From: Lactuca virosa
Lineage: Eukaryota > Streptophyta > Magnoliopsida > Asterales > Asteraceae
Reading direction: 5' to 3'
NCBI GenBank assembly: GCA_928212115.1
Contig: CAKMRJ010004445.1
Coordinates: 100,345-164,344, forward strand
Length of the DNA stretch: 64,000 nt
Part shown: in pieces, positions 57,701-64,000 of the stretch
Numbering within the stretch: the first letter of the stretch is position 1
Layout: each line of letters opens with the position of its first letter
Notes under the pieces: model-generated
Database searches by the model: none
What the model saw: only the letters and a program-made list of their open reading frames with translations
What the model was told of the DNA's origin: nothing
Position numbers and translations under genes: made by a program

Positions 57701-60141
57701 TATAATTTAGCGATCAGCGAACCCTAACCCTAAAGGATCTAACCATCCAGCCGCCACCTCCTTCGTCTAGCCGCCTCTCCCATCAGCTTCTTCCTGTTCC
57801 GAGCAACCAAAGGCTACCGAGACCCTTGCTGCCGGCGACAAGACCATCGGTATCCATCTTGCTGTGCAACTACCACTTATCCCCATTCCATTCCGACGTG
57901 ACGTCCATGCTACCACCTTACCGGAATCGTAACTCCCACTGTAGAGGTCGTAAACCTACCACCATTGCCGCCGCGGGAAGCTGCTGATGAAGACGAGGAC
58001 CACCAGCAGGTATGCTTCTCGGCTGTTTTTGCTATTATTCGAAGCAGCCTTTGACGTGGGGGAAGTTCTGCCGTCACTAGCCGCTGCTAGCTGCCACCCA
58101 TCGCCACGGAGTGGCTGTGTAGGTTGCGTGCTTCAGTTTAGATCGACGTTTGGGTGCATGCTTCGGTAGCGGGATGTCATTGTGTGGGATGCTCGCCGGA
58201 GATCGAGGAAAGGAACCACCATGGCCGCCAGCCATGGTGGCCGCCGCTTGCTGTCATGTTTCCGTCGCCACCAGCCACCGTGGAAGGTGGCTGTGTGTGT
58301 GATTTATGTATTCATTAGCTGGGTGTATTGTAGTGTGTGTTGCAGTGTGTGGGTGTGAAACCTTTGGCCGGAAACTAGAAAAGAAACCACCACCACCACC
58401 ACCGTGAGGTGGTGGCTGCCACCATACACCACCGTGGGTGCGTGTGTCTTAGTGATTGTGTGTGTGTTATTTGAATTTCAACATTGTAAAGTGTAATTAG
58501 AATTGGAATAATGAAAAGAAAACCCTAACCACCACCGTGAGGTGGTGGCTGCCGCCTCCTGCCACCACCGGCCGCCGTGTCGGGTGGCGGTGTGCTTTGC
58601 CTTGTTGTGGTGATTCGGTTGGGATGCTTGAAACCCTAATGGGCCCAATGAAGCCCTAATAGGCTTAGTGAAACCTTAATGGGCCTAATGAACCCTAATT
58701 CGTCAAAGGGCCTAGTTATTGGGCCTAATGGGCTAATATGGGTTGGAAACTCTAAGTAGGGTTTGGAAAACCATAATGTAATGAAACCCTACTTTGGGAC
58801 ATATCGGGACCACATCAGAATTATTTAACGAGCTTAAAATATTATATTATAATCATTGGTAACTTAACCTAGGGCAATATTGGAATTAATGGATTAAGTC
58901 CTTAATGGGTTAAGTAGGAACACTTAACCCTAACCGTCAATTCATGTGAAAACCCTAATTTCACATGGGCCTTGAGTTGGGCCTTCTTATTGGGCTTTGG
59001 TGATTGGACTATGGATGGGCTATCCAAGAACAAGTTAATGGACCAAAATAATTAGATGGGCTTTAGGATAACGCCCGTGTGAGGACTTGGGCCCAATTTG
59101 GAAAATTGGGCCATAGATGGGCCATAATTAAGCCTTTATGATTATGTGACTTTGGACCATGGGAATTGGATTGGAATAATTGGATGGGCCTTAAAGAAAG
59201 ACCATGTAGAGGTCTGGGCCCAGTTTGGAAAATTGGGCCATATGTTGGGCTTTGGCCCATGATTTGACTTTTAGGCTTTTGTAGTGTGAGTTGGACCTTG
59301 GGCTTGGAAACCAATTATTATTTGGGTATTGTTTGATGTTGACAGTTCGAGAATCTGTCAACCAACAACCGGAGCTTTGCCTGCGAGACTTCAGCAGTGC
59401 CATGTGAGTTATCCTCACTATACTAAGGGGTCTAAGGCACCAAGGCCGGCCCAATGGATTAATATCCTAGTAGTTGTTATGATAAGTATGTATTAGATAT
59501 GCATGCTAATTGGATATGCTAGTTTGGTAGGCCTGTAAGACTACCTGTGATAATATTGATTATTGGTATGTGCATTAGATACGATATCCTAGCAGTGGTA
59601 GTATGTTGAGTATGTGCCAGTATGATATGTTCTATGTGATAGTGGTAGTAGGAGGGGAATAGTCCCCAATTCGGTCGTTAGGACCGAAGGGTAGGTCGGA
59701 CACCCTAGACCTGTCTGACGGCATGATTATGATATGTTATTATGTGATAGTAGTAGGGGGTGAAATAGTCCCCGTGACCGGGTGAGATAGACCGGAGGGT
59801 AGGTAGGCACCCCGGAATGGCCTGACATGGGTAGGTCAGCACCCCAGAATTGCTTGACATGTGTAACATCCCTTTTTAAATAGAATAATTAAAATAATAA
59901 ACCTCGGACCCCGAGAAGTTATTTTATTATAGTATTAAATTATTATAGCCCAAAATTAGATAATAATTATTGGGGTGTTGGTTTCGGGAAGCCAAACGAC
60001 AAGAATTGAATCTCTGGGAGTTAAAGTGTAATTTTGGGACTAAATTTGTAAAGATTTTCATAAGTCAAGGGGCGTTTGGTATCATTTGAACTTAATATGA
60101 ACGTTTTTTGAAAGGCTGGGGCAAAAAGGGTAAATTGTGTA
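54732..60141 (+). repeat. Tandem array of chimeric LTR units (~2,565 bp period)
   Basis: Units start TGTAATATCC-like at 54732, 57296 and 59862 (periods 2,564 and 2,566). Each full unit has about 2,315 bp of a second LTR family and then about 250 bp nearly identical to the end of the truncated chromovirus LTR (54481-54731, repeated at 57046-57295 and 59612-59861). The third unit is cut after 280 bp by another element. Copies differ by few changes. GC-rich 'accaccaccgtgaggtggtgg' hairpins and 'gggcctaatgggc' phrases occur in each. Short open frames (55423, 57987) are parallel copies, not genes. Confidence 0.85.
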
Positions 60142-61536
60142 TGTTAGGTGCATTTCATGTACCCATTTTGTAGCTTTATTTCATAAAAGTACATTGCATA
60201 TAGGCTTAAACTCATGCATTTTGCATGTTTTTCGGGATTTTTTCATGAGGCAATTTCATTCAAATACTTTTATGATATTTCAGGGACTTTTGGAGGTAGA
60301 ATATTGTTGGAGGAGGTAAATAAAAGTTGCGGACAAAATTTCAGGACTTGCGGAGCACCGAGGAGCAAGATATCAAAGAAATGAAGATTTTGGCTTTACA
60401 GAGATTTACACGGCCGTGTAAATGCAAGCCTTGCGTTTACGCGAGCCGTGTAAACGTAGATTTCTGCACAGTATATTTTTGCGTTTACGCGGGCCGTGTA
60501 AATGAGAGTGTTAATTTACGCGGACCGTGTAAACGTAAATGCGGGTTTTAAAGCAGTTTTTCACCATTTTTAAAGGGGGGAACCGACTTTTTACTTTGGG
60601 GGGTCGACTTTTGGAGTAGAGAAGGCGATTTTCTTGAGGATTTTGAAGTTGATTAACACTTGGGAACATTTGATTTCATTTTGTAAGAACTTTAATTTCA
60701 TTTTCCAGATTTGTGATCTTGTTCTAGTCATGAGTGGCTAGAACCCTAGATTATCCAACTTTATGTCTTGACTTCTAGTTGTGATTTGAATCATATGACT
60801 TGATGTTTTCTTTCAATTTTCTATCTAGTGAATTTGATTTTGTTTCAATTGAATGTTTGAATCTAATTGTGATTCTTATTGGCCATTTGAATTAGGGTTA
60901 GATCATTCAAGTTATCTAATTGCAAAATCCGTAATTGTTTTGTAAATTGGACTAGGTAACAAACACTAAACTGATTTCTATTGAATGAATTTAGTGTAAA
61001 TCTTATTCACACATTGTTATGCTCCCGAGCTTATGAGGAGTATTGAGTGTTGTTGGGAACATTCACATAAAGTTTAATGCAATCTTTCAACCTAATTCTA
61101 AGAGTTTGTTTAGATTAGATTGGTAAGGTTAGGATTAATCAAAGAGCTTGTTTTGGTTAATTATTGTGGTGAATGGGAAGTGTTAGAGCTTGTTAACACT
61201 TTCAAGTACCAACTTAGATAGAATTAAACAAATATCTTGTCATCCATGGAATCACATTGTTAATTTGTCTTGCATAAAGTTGGAGTACTTACAAATCTTG
61301 AACTTATTTCACTTAATCAATCATTTACTTATTGCTGTATTCTATAGTTTAAATCATTGCTTATAAATTCCCCCCATTCTGTGACCATTTTTGTACCTTA
61401 CGCAAAAAGATATAAACACTTGTCCCGTATCTCTGTGGATCGACCCTACTTACCTTGTACTACGTTTTTAGTGCATAGTAGTAGTGTTTAAGGAGTCATT
61501 TGTACCCTTTATTTGTTGGGTTTGACACGCCTAACA
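60142..61536 (+). mobile_element. 5' LTR of the Athila/Tat-like element (1.4 kb)
   Basis: It starts TGTTAGG and ends CCTAACA. Its start is repeated at 63911-64000. Four palindromes lie at 60405-60533. Confidence 0.9.
60405..60533. repeat. Four TTTACACGG/CCGTGTAAA palindromes
   Basis: The first (60405-60422) is a perfect 18-bp palindrome, TTTACACGGCCGTGTAAA. Variants with longer spacers lie at 60434-60456, 60484-60502 and 60515-60533. The relative at 640-2008 has GACACG..CGTGTC palindromes in the same part of the LTR. Confidence 0.8.
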
Positions 61537-61539
61537 AAT

Positions 61540-61557
61540 TGGCGCCGTTGCCGGGGA
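61540..61557 (+). other. Primer-binding site, tRNA-Asp
   Basis: TGGCGCCGTTGCCGGGGA is complementary to the 3' end of plant tRNA-Asp, the usual primer of Athila and Tat elements. It is three bases after the LTR end. Confidence 0.88.
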
Positions 61558-62941
61558 CATGGTGTTACTAATTGTTTATGCCAAGCATTTTGTGAGCAGG
61601 TGCTTTAAAAAAAAGAAAAAAAAAAGTCAGGTAGAAGATAAGTTTTCAATTGAAGGAAGTGGCGAGAAGGTTAATGTGTTGTAAAGGCCCACCTACTTAT
61701 AACAAAGCACATTCAGGGGGCCAAGTCGAGCCAACGACTTAAAACAAGGGCATCTAACCGGGAGGCAACCTAGAGTTTTTTTTTCTTTCTTTTAAAACTT
61801 TTTAGTCTTTGGTAAATTTCAATTTTTTTAATGTCCCAAATGGTTTTAAACTTATTTTTTATGCCTAGAAAATGAATCTCCGGCTCCAAAAATACTTCAC
61901 GGATAGCTTGGGGAGGATGAAGAGGAGGTTCACACCACAATTGTGAGGCACCAAGAAAGATTTGGTAAATTCTTTCCATATCTTTAATCGTTCATATTTT
62001 ACTTAAAATTCAATTGGTGTGCATTTGTGAATGTTTTAGACCCATTCCCAAATCAGCTACCATCCTCCACCATCCGACTCTTAATAAGCCGACTATGCCT
62101 CTCTCCAAGCATCGAGGACGATGCTATATTTTAAGCTTGGGGAGGGGCATCCATCCATGCATAAATTCCGTTGCATGTAGGTTACATTAATTTTGTACAT
62201 ATTGCATTAATTTTTTATTTTCTTGTTCATTTTTCTGCATAGAAAATTTTTCAAAAACCAAAAAGATTTTCTTTCTATTCTAATTTTTATTATTTTCTTT
62301 GCATTTTGTTTGCATCCAAATTTTTGCATTGCATTCTTTGAAAAAAAAAACAATTGATCCAATCCCAAGCAACCGAATCTTTTCGAAACAATTGAGCTGG
62401 TAAATGAGTCATGTGCCTTGAGATTAGACTTGCTCTTTTTATTGAAAATCTAAAAGCAAGTTAATCGCACACGAACACACCTCCCGAAGCTACTTGTGCA
62501 AAACAGAAAGTGAGAAGATTGTCAACATTTGAGCATAACAGCAGGTATGAGTCGATTCTTTGGGACATATGACTGGTCTTATGAGTAGTAAGTGCTCAAT
62601 TGAGCTTAAAATGCCAAATAAATAAAAAAAAGAATGCAAAATTTCAATGTCCCGAGCCTTCCAGCGCTCTAAAAAGTCCTTTCTACTCATTCCCTTTTAT
62701 ATACCCTGCTTGGGGACATAACTTTCAACTATACTTACGGGTCTTTGCATGTTAACCTTTAGTCCCTTGAAAAATGTCTTTGAAGTCCTCACGGTAATAG
62801 ACCGTGAGATGTCCCACAATAGAAAAGTCAAGGACGAAAATATAAAGAAATTTGGCCAAATAAATAAATAAATTAATAAGAGTGTTATGTGTTAACTTAG
62901 TTATTTGTATTTGTGTTACTTAAAAAAAAACTATTATTAAG

Positions 62942-63225
62942 TTAATCTGTGACCTTTGGGATTCGAACAAGTAAACTCTGAGGGGTGTTTTACATCTAAT
63001 CGCCTAAAGCTAAATTGTTTGGGACTGATTGAGTTGAAAATTCGTTACATGGGTTCCATAGAAAGTCATGAACTTAATAATAACAAATAAAGCTAATCTG
63101 TGACCTTTGAGGTTCGGGCAAGTAAACCCGAGGGATCTCTTTAAATCTAGCACACTAAGGTCATTTAATTTGGATGTGTTGGTTGGAAGCCCGTTACACG
63201 GATTTCAAATAAAGCCATGAGCTTT
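62942..63225 (+). repeat. Imperfect ~150-bp direct duplication in the internal region
   Basis: Two segments starting 'taatctgtgacctttg' at about 62943 and 63094 follow the same order of phrases, including 'cgttaca.gg.tt' near their ends. No function is evident. Confidence 0.65.
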
Positions 63226-63910
63226 ATTTGTAAAAAATATAATTAAGAAGTTTGTATATAATTGTGTTTATAGTTTAATTGAATATTGTGTTTAGGAAAA
63301 ATACTTGGCTGTCAAAAGATTCCCTTGGACTTGGATTTGAACTTATGACATTGGACTGAATGTTAATTACTTTGACTGGTGTAAGTGGTTTGAAGTTTGT
63401 AACCAATTTGGATAAATATTAAGGAATTTTTAGAAAAGATTTTTCAGAAAAAGATTGTTGTTGATCAACAAATACCTTGGAATCGGGAATTGTTATATTT
63501 TATGAAACAAAGATGGTTGAGCATGTTTTGTCACATATTATTTCACGAGAGTAAGACCATAATTTGTTCCAAGAATTGACTTCATGATATTGAAAGGGAA
63601 TTAGTGTTGTGATCTTTGATTCTGTTGAGTTGTATTAGGGAGTGGCCAAAGTCTTATTTCTATTATCATATAATATTTTGAGACTAAAGCCAAGTTGACT
63701 CAAGGCATGACAGGTACATTCTTAACTATGGTACAAAACAGGGTTAATTGGGTTGGATATATTTTTTCATGTTTGTTTTGATTTCTTGCATCAAGTTTCA
63801 AAAAAAAAGTTTAACTTTGATTTTCTTTTCTTCTCTTTTATTTTATTTTCTCCGGTTTAAATTTTCTTGTTCTTTCTTGAGGACAAGAAAGGTTTAAGCT
63901 TGGGGAGATT

Positions 63911-64000
63911 TGTTAGGTGCATTTCATGTACCCATTTTGTAGCTTTATTTCATAAAAGTACATTGCATATAGGCTTAAACTCATGCATTTTGCATGTTTT
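63911..64000 (+). mobile_element. Start of the 3' LTR, running off the window
   Basis: The 90 bases match 60142-60231 with no difference seen, which suggests a recent insertion. Confidence 0.9.

Larger units (their letters stand above)
60142..64000 (+). mobile_element. Athila/Tat-like gag-pol-less retrotransposon
   Basis: 5' LTR 60142-61536, tRNA-Asp primer-binding site, 2.35 kb of non-coding internal DNA, a purine tract and the start of the 3' LTR at 63911. The internal part holds phrases typical of the Athila/Tat group after pol (gggaggcaacctag near 61761; ttaagcttgggga near 62131 and 63894), so gag and pol were deleted. It sits in the third tandem unit; the empty site is visible in the other two units (near 55015 and 57575). 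Confidence 0.85.

Noticed and set aside
55423..58169. Two similar 60-codon frames (55423 and 57987) as a conserved small gene
   Set aside because: They are the same stretch in two nearly identical tandem units, so their likeness reflects copying rather than selection.
61540..61557. A tRNA-Asp gene
   Set aside because: Only the 18 bases complementary to the tRNA 3' end are present; this is a primer-binding site.

Overview
The window is repeat-dominated plant nuclear DNA. The evidence is LTR retrotransposons nested in each other (Ty1/copia and Ty3/gypsy, primed by initiator-tRNA-Met or tRNA-Asp), small DNA transposons with target duplications, long TA microsatellites, plant-type GT..AG introns and a plant neutral ceramidase gene. 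LTR sequence style and the many ACTCGNCGAGT palindromes suggest a composite, possibly lettuce-like genome; that species guess is recollection, not proof. I see no rRNA gene, tRNA gene or CRISPR array.

Layout. 1-2008: 3' end and LTR of a gypsy (Athila/Tat-like) element. 2665-5970: a gypsy pol scrap and LTR fragments. 5971-15082: a decayed copia element, split by a complete non-autonomous copia-like element on the minus strand (10014-14782) with 320-bp LTRs that look identical and a long ORF in place of pol. 15083-17460: a minus-strand gypsy gag/PR/RT relic. 17461-37859: a neutral ceramidase cluster of three parts: an inverted 5'-only fragment (17461-18620), a broken direct copy (21838-26980), and one apparently intact nine-coding-exon gene (31638-37859, 781 codons). 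Between and within these lie a copia LTR with a triplicated segment, two Mutator-type elements with 9-bp target duplications, a Tourist-type MITE, a foldback MITE, a chromovirus LTR fragment and a short interstitial telomere-like array. 38111-41746: the 5' half of a second copia-like element (LTR, PBS, long Gag). 41745-42087: an LTR fragment. 42088-54731: a large Tekay-type chromovirus, split in its integrase by a 3.37-kb solo LTR. 54732-60141: a tandem array of chimeric LTR units of about 2,565 bp. 60142-64000: a gag-pol-less Athila/Tat derivative running off the window.

The only likely functional host gene is the ceramidase at 31638-37859, which should hydrolyse ceramides to a sphingoid base and a fatty acid. 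Everything else is mobile DNA, where nested insertions and empty sites give a relative chronology. The strongest leads are: a short GT..AG intron at the same Gag/protease junction in two gypsy elements; short CG-centred palindromes at about 21-bp spacing shared by copia and gypsy elements; a recently inserted element with a large non-Pol ORF; and an LTR array that looks built by unequal crossing-over.
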